Shown piece after piece: positions 22,869 to 30,382 of a DNA stretch of 51,308 bases (positions are counted from its first letter, which is position 1; every line of letters starts with the position of its first letter). The notes beneath the pieces are model-generated. The model made no database searches. It was given only the letters and a program-made list of their open reading frames with translations, and was not told the origin of the DNA. Source of the DNA: Enterococcus sp. PF1-24. Lineage in GTDB: Bacteria; Bacillota; Bacilli; Lactobacillales; Enterococcaceae. Location of the stretch: NCBI RefSeq assembly GCF_029893325.1, contig NZ_JARXWL010000022.1:1-51308 (forward strand). The letters are read 5' to 3'. The translations under genes and the position numbers were made by a program.

Positions 22869-25503
22869 ATAGGCTGACTTTTTCTTTATAAATATAAGCA
22901 CAAATATGTTGTAAATTTTCTTGTGAGAACTGTACCCCATAAATCGCTTCAAGAGAACGCAATTCATGATAAACTAATTTTTCTGCGGCTGACTGACAAA
23001 TGATTTTTTCCATTGCCAAGTTATTTTTTTCTTTCCGCAAGTGATCAATCACGCCAGCTAAATGACAAAGTAAGCCGACTTTAATTTCCACGGGAATCAA
23101 TTCGGCTAACTCCCGTTCTAAAGCGATTAACCAATGTTTTAAATTTTCTAATAATAAACGCCCATCTAAAGTACCAATCATCTCAGCTACATTTTCAATA
23201 ACTAAATTGGCGGTATAGTCAAAATCTACTAGCTGTTGAATTTGCGCTAATGACTGACTATCAAAAGCCTGTGAAATCGAAAAATTCGGACAATGTAAAT
23301 CAGCGATTTTAAAATTACTAACCGAACATAAAACTTCTCCTTGATCTTTTAGCAAGCGCAATTCTTCCGCTAAATTTTCCTCATTAGTAATTTGTAAGGC
23401 TTGAATTTCTACGGCATTTTGATAAAGATTTAATTGTTTTTGCAAAAGTTCTTTAATCATTTTGGCGGAACCCGTTCCGGTAGTACAAGCCGTCACGATA
23501 AAAGTTTTTCCCGCTTTTTCTGGGGCTGAAAAACTTAACTGTTGTTGATCAAGGTGCGTAATTTTGCGTAAATCATTGATGATTTCTGTTAAGCTATAGC
23601 CTAAGCGAGCTTTGCGGCTAGCCTCTAAAACATGAAGAGTACTTACTAAATCCAAACACTGCACGTTATATTTCAGTCGCTTGCTTAATTCTTCAGCAAA
23701 ATTAGATAAGGAACCCATATCCGTTAAAATCAAAACATTTTGTTGTTTAATTTGTCGCAAATAAGCTTCTACCTCTAATAAAATGCTTTTAGGCTGACAA
23801 GTTAACGGCATATTGAAAGCTGCTACGCTTTGATTATCTAACAAATCATTGGCAACCGCCGCCATGCTAGAAGCGGTAGTTTCCCCATGGGCTACTACTA
23901 GCACTTTGACTTTATTATTGTCTTGACTAGTGATTTGTGGGACTAAAAATAAAGTCAGAAAAGCTAATTCATCTTCGGGTAAAGCAATCGCTAAGTCCTC
24001 TTCAATGATCTGGCTATGTTGTTTAACCGCCGCAAAATATTGAGCGTGATGTTTTTTTATCTCACCTAAACGGGGATTAATAATTCTTTGTCCCGATTTA
24101 ATTCGCTGTACTAAATTGTAAAGATGAATTGCTAAGCCGGAGACCATTTCATCAGTGGTTTCATCCACGGAAATCGCGGTTGCTTGTAAAAAGCGTTTGG
24201 CGGTGATTAAAATTTCACTCCCTACTAAATTAGCGATACTATCTTGATTTTCTTCATTATTCTTTTTCAATGATTGAAAGAAATCCTGAATCGTCATATC
24301 AACAACTTCCATGGTGGCCGGGGTGTTTAAACCAATTTTTTCCATGTCGGTCATTTTATGATCAATCAATTGATAAATATCACTGATTTCATTTTCAGCC
24401 ATTGTCAGTTGGCTATCTTGATCTTTTTGAAACTCAATAAAACGACTGGTTTGTGAAGGGGTTAATTTCCATAACTCCATTCTCTTATCAGCCGAATACA
24501 AACCTTCTTTAATATATTCTGGCAAATCATAACTAGTAATCGTCAAAAATTCTTGTTTAGAAGAAACCAGTCGGGCATAACTTTGGGCACAAAGCAGTTG
24601 CACATCGGTTTTTAACTGACCGATATTATTGCGGCAAGGATAACTTAATAACGCCCGTAAAGAATTACGAGAGACTTTAATGTTTCTAGCTAAGTTGCGC
24701 GCTTCTTCATCAAAAAAATGACTGATTAATTTTAAACGCTCTTGTAAATCCCGCTCTTGTAAAGAAGGTAAATAAATTTTCATCGGGATTCGACGAATAA
24801 AAGTTTGCAATAAAGAAGAATCAATTTCTTCGGTGGTAGCACAAATAATTTGAACATCCCCACTGCGGTTAAACTCACTTTCTCCTAAACGGCGAAACAC
24901 TTTTTTATCAATAAAAGTAAACAACATTTCTTGCGCTTCTGGTTGTAAGCGATGAACTTCATCTAAAAATAAAATACCTCCATCAGCTTCTTCTACTAAG
25001 CCACGCCTTGCTAAAGCACCGGTATAAGCACCTTCCACCACACCAAATAATTGCCCTAAAATCAACTGGGGATTGCTGGCATAATCAGCACAGTTAAAAG
25101 TAATCAATTTACTATTTTCCTGAATCCGTTGTTGCTCTTTTGAAAAACGATAGATCAACTCCGCAAACATACTTTTCCCCACACCGGTTTCGCCACTTAA
25201 AAGAATATGCATTCGCTGTGGTGGATAAAGCACAGCGGCTTTGGCTTGCTCTAAAGCGGTATGTAAACTAGGATTCCTTTGATCAAAGTCTCCCCAAAAA
25301 TCTGCTGTACTTGCTGGCGGTAGAAAAAACGTAACAGGCTTACTACCTGCTTTTTGTAAAAGCTCTTCTTTAACCAATTGATTTAAATCGCTGCTGGCAT
25401 TAGCGCGGCTAATTCCTAAGGCTTCACCCACTTGTTGGGCGGTAATTTTTGTTGTTTTAGGTAACCCCTGAATATGTTGATAGATTCGTTCTTTACGTTG
25501 CAC
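22867..25503 (-). CDS. LevR-like sigma-54-dependent activator with PTS regulation domains
   Basis: The ~878-residue enhancer-binding protein has an N-terminal winged HTH (about 5-60). The AAA+ domain follows, with Walker A GETGVGKS (104-111), the sigma-54 contact loop GAYTGA (158-163, Tyr replacing the usual Phe) and Walker B GGILFLDEVHR (175-185). PRD1 (about 430-530), an EIIA-Man-like segment (VLVVAHGETTASSMA), an EIIB-Gat-like segment (FIVTACTTGTGSAK) and PRD2 (about 775-878) come next. This is LevR order. The frame opens at ATG 25518 without a ribosome site; the GTG at 25503 follows GGAGGTGA. It diverges from the sigma-54 promoter of the adjacent PTS and should activate it. Confidence 0.93.
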   Translation of the reverse strand: MQRKERIYQHIQGLPKTTKITAQQVGEALGISRANASSDLNQLVKEELLQKAGSKPVTFFLPPASTADFWGDFDQRNPSLHTALEQAKAAVLYPPQRMHILLSGETGVGKSMFAELIYRFSKEQQRIQENSKLITFNCADYASNPQLILGQLFGVVEGAYTGALARRGLVEEADGGILFLDEVHRLQPEAQEMLFTFIDKKVFRRLGESEFNRSGDVQIICATTEEIDSSLLQTFIRRIPMKIYLPSLQERDLQERLKLISHFFDEEARNLARNIKVSRNSLRALLSYPCRNNIGQLKTDVQLLCAQSYARLVSSKQEFLTITSYDLPEYIKEGLYSADKRMELWKLTPSQTSRFIEFQKDQDSQLTMAENEISDIYQLIDHKMTDMEKIGLNTPATMEVVDMTIQDFFQSLKKNNEENQDSIANLVGSEILITAKRFLQATAISVDETTDEMVSGLAIHLYNLVQRIKSGQRIINPRLGEIKKHHAQYFAAVKQHSQIIEEDLAIALPEDELAFLTLFLVPQITSQDNNKVKVLVVAHGETTASSMAAVANDLLDNQSVAAFNMPLTCQPKSILLEVEAYLRQIKQQNVLILTDMGSLSNFAEELSKRLKYNVQCLDLVSTLHVLEASRKARLGYSLTEIINDLRKITHLDQQQLSFSAPEKAGKTFIVTACTTGTGSAKMIKELLQKQLNLYQNAVEIQALQITNEENLAEELRLLKDQGEVLCSVSNFKIADLHCPNFSISQAFDSQSLAQIQQLVDFDYTANLVIENVAEMIGTLDGRLLLENLKHWLIALERELAELIPVEIKVGLLCHLAGVIDHLRKEKNNLAMEKIICQSAAEKLVYHELRSLEAIYGVQFSQENLQHICAYIYKEKVSL

Positions 25504-25529
25504 CTGTGTCACCTCCATGATTCTTTGTC

Positions 25530-25558
25530 ATTGTAACCGCTTTTAGCAAAACTGTCAA
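25530..25558 (-). promoter_or_regulatory. sigma-70 promoter of the levR-like gene with internal cre-like site
   Basis: TTGACA (25553-25558), a 17-nt spacer and TACAAT (25530-25535). A cre-like sequence TAAAAGCGGTTACA (25532-25545) matches TGWAANCGNTNWCA at 13 of 14 positions and covers the spacer and -10, so CcpA could repress the activator. Confidence 0.75.
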
Positions 25559-25581
25559 AGCTATCTGTTTTATTTTTTTGA

Positions 25582-25607
25582 TAAGTGTTTCGTAAATAAA
25601 ACACTTA
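25582..25607. promoter_or_regulatory. palindrome, candidate upstream activating sequence
   Basis: TAAGTGTTT (25582-25590) and AAACACTTA (25599-25607) form a perfect 9-bp inverted repeat with an 8-nt centre, about 60 bp upstream of the sigma-54 promoter. This is where a LevR-type activator would bind. An 8-bp repeat TTGATAAG/CTTATCAA (25578-25585, 25628-25635) surrounds it. Confidence 0.55.
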
Positions 25608-25653
25608 CTATTTTCCGTCAGGGAAAGCTTATCAATGCTAGCTCTAACTGTTT

Positions 25654-25669
25654 TGGCATGATAATTGCT
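25654..25669 (+). promoter_or_regulatory. sigma-54 (-24/-12) promoter of the PTS operon
   Basis: TGGCAT (25654-25659), 5 nt and TTGCT (25665-25669). The invariant GG and GC are 10 nt apart, as required. A LevR-type AAA+ activator is encoded next door. Confidence 0.9.
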
Positions 25670-25739
25670 TATTATTCAAGTGAGAAAACGTTCAGTAATT
25701 GCTGGTCAATTACATTTTTTAAGCGAAAGGAGATTTGCA

Positions 25740-26078
25740 ATGGAGAACGAAATTATGGAAATTATTATGTATGGTGGGAAAGCCCGTTCTTTAGCGATGG
25801 AAAGCATTTTTGCAGCTAAAAAAGCTGATTTTTCTCAAGCCGAAAACTTATTAGTTGATGCCCAAAGCAATTTGAAAGCTGCTCATCAAAGCCATAATAA
25901 GATTTTAAGCACTTCTGCTGAAGAAGAACCCGCTTTTCAACTAAGTCTTTTTATGGTTCATAGTGAAGACCATTTAATGTCTGCCATAACCACGATTGAT
26001 TTAGCCAAAGAGTTTTTAGATGTCCACCGTGATTTGACAGATATCAAACAACAAATTGCTCAATTAGCAGCAAATTAA
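25740..26078 (+). CDS. PTS lactose/cellobiose-family EIIA
   Basis: The 112-residue EIIA receives phosphate from HPr and passes it to EIIB. The three-helix lac-type pattern ends in MVHSEDHLM, with His74 as the phosphorylated residue and Asp77 as the metal ligand of the trimer. The canonical form is HAQDHLM; SE replaces AQ. The ATG at 25740 follows AAAGGAGA at good spacing. An open frame extends 25 codons upstream, but it starts inside the sigma-54 promoter and cannot be translated. It is the first gene of the IIA-IIB-IIC-phosphatase operon. Confidence 0.93.
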   Translation: MENEIMEIIMYGGKARSLAMESIFAAKKADFSQAENLLVDAQSNLKAAHQSHNKILSTSAEEEPAFQLSLFMVHSEDHLMSAITTIDLAKEFLDVHRDLTDIKQQIAQLAAN

Positions 26079-26107
26079 AAAATTTAACAGAAAGGAGCCT
26101 TGATTGT

Positions 26108-26407
26108 ATGAAAATTTTATTAGCCTGTGCTGGCGGAATGTCGACTGGTATGTTAGTCACTAAAATGAAAGAAGTTGCGAAAAGCCAAAATCTTGTGGCT
26201 GAAATTGAAGCTTACGGGATTAGTGAATTAGAAGAACACGTTGCTGGCGCTGATGTGATTTTATTAGGCCCGCAAATGGGTTTCCAAAAAGCAGAAGTCG
26301 CTCAAAAATATCCGGCAATTCCCATTGAAGTCATTGATATGTTTGACTATGGCATGATGAATGGTGAAAAAGTTTTACAACTTGCCCTAAGTAAAATTCA
26401 AAAATAA
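26108..26407 (+). CDS. PTS lactose/cellobiose-family EIIB
   Basis: The 99-residue EIIB has the active-site cysteine at position 7 in MKILLACAGGMSTGMLV, the lac/cel P-loop-like signature. It transfers phosphate from EIIA to the sugar during uptake. The rest (LLGPQMGFQKAEV, then a C-terminal helix) is typical and full length. AAGGAG precedes the ATG at slightly long spacing. It lies 29 bp after EIIA and 19 bp before EIIC. Confidence 0.94.
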   Translation: MKILLACAGGMSTGMLVTKMKEVAKSQNLVAEIEAYGISELEEHVAGADVILLGPQMGFQKAEVAQKYPAIPIEVIDMFDYGMMNGEKVLQLALSKIQK

Positions 26408-26426
26408 TAGAAAAGAGGAATTTTAA

Positions 26427-27683
26427 ATGGAGAAAAAAAGCAATGGATTTGGTGAAAAGTTAAACCAAGTCATTATTAAATTTTCTAACAATATTGTAAT
26501 TAAAACTGTTGCTAACGGGATGATGTTAACTTTACCAGTTACGATTGTTGGTAGTATGTTAATGGTTATTCAAATGATTCCCAACTTACCTGATATTGTC
26601 AACCAAGCCTGCACACTAGGAACTACTATTTCCAGCAATTTTATCGCTTTATACATTGTTCTAGGGATGGCTTATGCAATGGCTCGTGAAGTTAAAAGTG
26701 ATATTCCAGCATCGATGATTTTATCAGCTGCTTGTTTCCTTTTATTGACACCAATTACACAATTTGATGTGGGTGGCGATAAACCCGTAGCAGCTTTAGA
26801 ATTAGGTTATTTAGGTTCTAAAGGGATTTTCGTCGGAATGATTAGTTCTATTTTAGTTTCATGGTGTTTTGCTAAACTTTGCGAAAAAAATATTACTTTC
26901 AAAATGCCTGATAGCGTACCACCATTTATTTCAAAAACTTTTGCGGCGATTATTCCCGCTGCTATTTTATTCTTTGCCGCAATTATTATTAGTGTAATTT
27001 TCAATGGCACTAAGTATGGTAATATTCACGATTTCATTTATACTTTATTACAAGCACCTTTAGAAAAATTAGGTGGCACCATTTGGTCAGCTTTATTCAT
27101 CATGTTCTTATCAGAACTACTATGGTGGTTCGGGATTCATGGTAGTAACGTCACTTCTTCTATCATTACTGTTTTATACGCTTCACAAGCTTATGCCAAT
27201 ATGGAAGCTGTTGCTGCTGGTGGTACTGCTGAAAATGTCATTAACTCTTTCTTCCTAGATGCATACAAAGGTCCCCGGGCTTTAGCTTTAGCGGTGATTT
27301 TATTACTTCTTTGTCGTAGTGAGAAGTTTAAATCAATTGGTAAAATTTCAATTGTCCCTAGTGTTTTCGGAATTACTGAACCTATGAAATTCGGGATTCC
27401 GCAAATTTTAAATCCATTGCTATTTGTTCCCTTAACATTAGCAGCACCAATGTGTATTGCGATTGCTTATGTGGCCACTTTAATTGGTTTCTTACCAATC
27501 ACTAGTATGGCGATTCCTCGAAACTTACCAACCTTTTTAACTGGCTTTTTAGCAGGTGGTTGGCAAGGTTTAGTCGTACAAATCATCCAATTTGTAGCAG
27601 TTGTTTTACTATACTTACCATTTATGAAGAGATTGGATATCCGAGAAACAACAGCAGAAAGCCAAACAACAACTGCTGACTAA
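26427..27683 (+). CDS. PTS lactose/cellobiose-family EIIC permease
   Basis: The 418-residue sugar permease has about ten membrane segments. The lac/cel-type signature regions are present: LLWWFGIHGSNVTSSI (about 231-246) near the substrate-site histidine, and VFGITEPMKFGIPQILNP (about 310-327) with the conserved Glu. Together with EIIA and EIIB it imports and phosphorylates a beta-glucoside, a chitobiose-type disaccharide or another sugar; the sequence does not tell which. AGAGGAA precedes the ATG. No glycoside hydrolase is encoded in the operon. Confidence 0.93.
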   Translation: MEKKSNGFGEKLNQVIIKFSNNIVIKTVANGMMLTLPVTIVGSMLMVIQMIPNLPDIVNQACTLGTTISSNFIALYIVLGMAYAMAREVKSDIPASMILSAACFLLLTPITQFDVGGDKPVAALELGYLGSKGIFVGMISSILVSWCFAKLCEKNITFKMPDSVPPFISKTFAAIIPAAILFFAAIIISVIFNGTKYGNIHDFIYTLLQAPLEKLGGTIWSALFIMFLSELLWWFGIHGSNVTSSIITVLYASQAYANMEAVAAGGTAENVINSFFLDAYKGPRALALAVILLLLCRSEKFKSIGKISIVPSVFGITEPMKFGIPQILNPLLFVPLTLAAPMCIAIAYVATLIGFLPITSMAIPRNLPTFLTGFLAGGWQGLVVQIIQFVAVVLLYLPFMKRLDIRETTAESQTTTAD

Positions 27684-27700
27684 AATTATCTTAGAAAGTT

Positions 27701-28759
27701 GTGATTTTATTGATAAAAACCTTTCATGTTTCCTTGCAAGCTGAAACTTACTTTTTTGATTTAGCTAATGATTTTACTGGAGAAGCAACAGTTAGTTTAG
27801 CTACTCAGCCTTTATCATTAACAGCCGAAAAAGTTTTTAAACTGAATTTTGAAAAAGGAAAAGCAAATTTTCCTAATCCCTTAAATCAGCGAAGTTTTTT
27901 TCAAATTCAATTAGGGGAAGACTTATATATTGCGGCAACCCGGCGGATTCCTGTCCACAGTTTATTCAACGGTCGTGATTTAGGGGGCTATCAAACTACT
28001 GAAGGACGTTTAACTAAATGGGGGTTAATTTATCGCGGAGATGCTCCTGACCATTTAACGGCTGAAGATGTCAACTATTTATCAGAAATGGCTTTTGGTT
28101 CAGTGATTGATTTACGTTCTCCGAAAGAAATTCAGCACAATCCTGATATTCCTTTTGCAGAAAAAAAGCATTACAACTTCAACCCCCACGCTGAAATTGC
28201 CAAACAAGCTAGCGAAACACCTAGTAAGCACTCTAATAAAGACCAACAAAAAGTTTTAAAATTAGAGCAAATGGCAAAAACACAAGCGGGGCAAGAACAA
28301 TTAATTGCCATGCAGCAACAAATGGTTAGCCAAATGCATGATTTAGTGCTTACAGAACCAGCGCAAAAAGCTTATCAAGATTTTTTACAAGTCTTATTGC
28401 GTAAAGAAGTGCCGCTATTTTTCCATTGCCAAGGTGGGAAAGACCGTACGGGTTGGGGCGCTGCTATTATTTTAGGCTTGCTAAATGTTCCTGAAGAGGT
28501 GATTTATCAAGATTATTTCTTAACTGAAAAATATAATCAACCCCGCAATCAAGGGCGGATGGATATTTATCGCCAATACACGGATAATGCTTTTGTGCTA
28601 GATTATTTAGCTTCTTTACAAAAAACTAAAGCTGAATATTTAGATAGTGCTTTTACAGCTATGAAAAATACTTATGGCACAATGGCAAATTACGCCCAAC
28701 AAGCCTTAAAAATATCAGCTGCTGATATTAAAACTTTACAAGATTTCTATTTATATTAA
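27701..28759 (+). CDS. tyrosine/serine-phosphatase-family protein in the PTS operon
   Basis: The ~352-residue protein has the cysteine-phosphatase loop HCQGGKDRTG, with Cys243 and Arg249, and the upstream family motif FNGRDLGGYQT (about 89-99) typical of the Y_phosphatase3 group. Residues 1-85 form an extra N-terminal beta-rich module, as in related Lactobacillales proteins. A glutamine/lysine-rich helical insert spans about 165-215. Substrates in the family include phosphoproteins and phosphoinositides. As last gene of a PTS operon it may act on a sugar phosphate or a PTS-related phosphoprotein; this is inferred. The start is uncertain: GTG 27701, or TTG 27710, with a weak ribosome site. Confidence 0.85.
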   Translation: MILLIKTFHVSLQAETYFFDLANDFTGEATVSLATQPLSLTAEKVFKLNFEKGKANFPNPLNQRSFFQIQLGEDLYIAATRRIPVHSLFNGRDLGGYQTTEGRLTKWGLIYRGDAPDHLTAEDVNYLSEMAFGSVIDLRSPKEIQHNPDIPFAEKKHYNFNPHAEIAKQASETPSKHSNKDQQKVLKLEQMAKTQAGQEQLIAMQQQMVSQMHDLVLTEPAQKAYQDFLQVLLRKEVPLFFHCQGGKDRTGWGAAIILGLLNVPEEVIYQDYFLTEKYNQPRNQGRMDIYRQYTDNAFVLDYLASLQKTKAEYLDSAFTAMKNTYGTMANYAQQALKISAADIKTLQDFYLY

Positions 28760-28763
28760 TAAA

Positions 28764-28797
28764 AAGTGGGGAAGCTACGTAACTAGCTTCCCCACTT
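28764..28797. terminator. bidirectional terminator between PTS operon and permease
   Basis: AAGTGGGGAAGCT/AGCTTCCCCACTT is a perfect 13-bp stem with an 8-nt loop. The T run is better on the minus-strand side, for the permease. Confidence 0.85.
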
Positions 28798-28809
28798 CAT
28801 TTATTTCCT

Positions 28810-30192
28810 TTATTTTTCAGTTTGATTTAGCGCACTGTTTTTATAACCATAAAAAATATAAATCCCTAAACCAATGATGATAAAAATCATAAAGACGATC
28901 CAAGTCATCGCTTGGAAACGCAACATCAACACTACACAAGCTGCCACTAACACTAAAGGCAACACTGGTACCAATGGCATTTTAAATTCGCCGGCTTTGG
29001 GTTTACCAGCCATTTTTCTTAGTTTAATAATGCCTAAGCCCATAAACATTAAATAGCTTAAAGCCACAATATTCGTTAACTCAGCTAAAATCCCCATTGG
29101 GAACATACCGGCAAAGAACATCGCTACCACACCAGCTACATAAGTCGCATTTTTCGGTGTCCGATGTTTTTCATCCAACTTGCTCATGGCTTTAGGTAAT
29201 AAGCCATCTTTACTGATTGCGTAAAGTAAGCGGGCTAAAGAATACATCATTGAAATCGTAACTGTTAATAAAGTTAAAATCGCACCTACCGAAATAATTG
29301 ATCCCACCATGTCATGACCAACGAAACGCATCGCAAAAGCTACCGGATCTTTCACCCCTAATTGACTTGAAGGCACAATCCCCGTTAAAATCAAAGTCAC
29401 CACGATATATAAAACTGTCGCAATCCCAATCGAACCGATAATCCCGCGGGGAATATCTTTTTGGGGATTTTTAACTTCTTCAGCTGCCATCGCCACCGCA
29501 TCAAAACCTAAAAAGGCGAAGAACACCAAAGCAGCACCATCCACTACCCCACTAAAACCATAAGGCATAAAAGGTGTCCAATTTCCTGGTTTTACAAAAA
29601 AGACGCCTACCACAATAAATAAAATAATAATTGCAAATTTTACATAAACCATCCAGTTGTTTAAACGTAAAGCGGTTTTAGCTTCCAAAGAAACCCAATA
29701 AGTGACAAATAATAAAACGATTACCGCGACAATATCAATATAAGTGCCTTTTGCCGGATTATAAGCAGCTGTTAAAGCATGGGGAATTTCGATGCCCATC
29801 GCTTTTAAAAAGCCTTGAAAATAGCCCGACCAGCCAGATGCCACCGCCGAAACAGCCAACATAAACTCACAGATTAAAAACCAACCCGTTAGCCAAGCAA
29901 TCAACTCGCCAAATACGGCATACATATAAGCATAAGCGCCACCTAAAACCGGTACTCGCGAAGCAAATTCCGCAAAACAAAAACCAGCCAATACAACGAC
30001 AACCGCCGCTAATAAAAAGGACAACGTCAACGCCGGTCCTGCATAAGCTTCCGCTGCTTCTCCTGTAATGACAAAAATCCCGGTTCCAATAATAGCACCA
30101 ATCCCTAAAAATATTAAATCTTTCGTTTTTAATTCTTTTTTCATACCACTTAAAACACTTGGCTTTAAGCTTTTTTTACGAAAAAGATCCAT
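28810..30192 (-). CDS. APC-family amino-acid permease (cationic amino-acid transporter type)
   Basis: The 460-residue transporter has about 12-13 membrane helices. The first helix carries the substrate-binding signature GIGAIIGTGIFVITG (about 30-44). FFAFLGFDAVAMAAEE(V) in the middle (about 225-241) is typical of the CAT/YfnA branch for cationic or branched amino acids. The true substrate is not deducible. The frame opens ten codons earlier over the ribosome site; the ATG at 30192, ten bases after GGAGGAG, is the likely start (MDLFRKKSLKP). It is transcribed alone. Confidence 0.9.
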   Translation of the reverse strand: MDLFRKKSLKPSVLSGMKKELKTKDLIFLGIGAIIGTGIFVITGEAAEAYAGPALTLSFLLAAVVVVLAGFCFAEFASRVPVLGGAYAYMYAVFGELIAWLTGWFLICEFMLAVSAVASGWSGYFQGFLKAMGIEIPHALTAAYNPAKGTYIDIVAVIVLLFVTYWVSLEAKTALRLNNWMVYVKFAIIILFIVVGVFFVKPGNWTPFMPYGFSGVVDGAALVFFAFLGFDAVAMAAEEVKNPQKDIPRGIIGSIGIATVLYIVVTLILTGIVPSSQLGVKDPVAFAMRFVGHDMVGSIISVGAILTLLTVTISMMYSLARLLYAISKDGLLPKAMSKLDEKHRTPKNATYVAGVVAMFFAGMFPMGILAELTNIVALSYLMFMGLGIIKLRKMAGKPKAGEFKMPLVPVLPLVLVAACVVLMLRFQAMTWIVFMIFIIIGLGIYIFYGYKNSALNQTEK

Positions 30193-30245
30193 GATAATTG
30201 TTCTCCTCCATTTTTCCCACATTTACTAAAATAACAATCATTGAT

Positions 30246-30275
30246 AGAATAGCACGAATTGCTTAATAACCGCAA
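30246..30275 (-). promoter_or_regulatory. promoter of the amino-acid permease
   Basis: TTGCGG (30270-30275), an 18-nt spacer ending in TGC, and TATTCT (30246-30251). The TGC makes it an extended -10. Confidence 0.55.
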
Positions 30276-30325
30276 ATAAATAGCTGAAATTTTTATAAAA
30301 AAGCGAAGAGAATGGTTCTCCACAC

Positions 30326-30371
30326 ACAAAAAACCTTTCAATCATCTTCTGCAAGAAAATAATTGAAAGGT
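30326..30371 (-). terminator. terminator of the phosphohexomutase gene
   Basis: ACCTTTCAAT (30333-30342) pairs with ATTGAAAGGT (30362-30371), with a large loop and T6 on the minus strand. Confidence 0.75.
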
Positions 30372-30382
30372 CCTAAGTTGCT

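Noticed and set aside
25678-25695. Second cre-like site (TGAGAAAACGTTCA) just after the sigma-54 promoter
   Set aside because: The CG is displaced by two positions from the cre consensus, so it does not fit.
25665-25739. 25-codon upstream extension of PTS EIIA
   Set aside because: It begins inside the -24/-12 promoter, so it is not in the mRNA as a full leader. The ATG at 25740 has a proper ribosome site.
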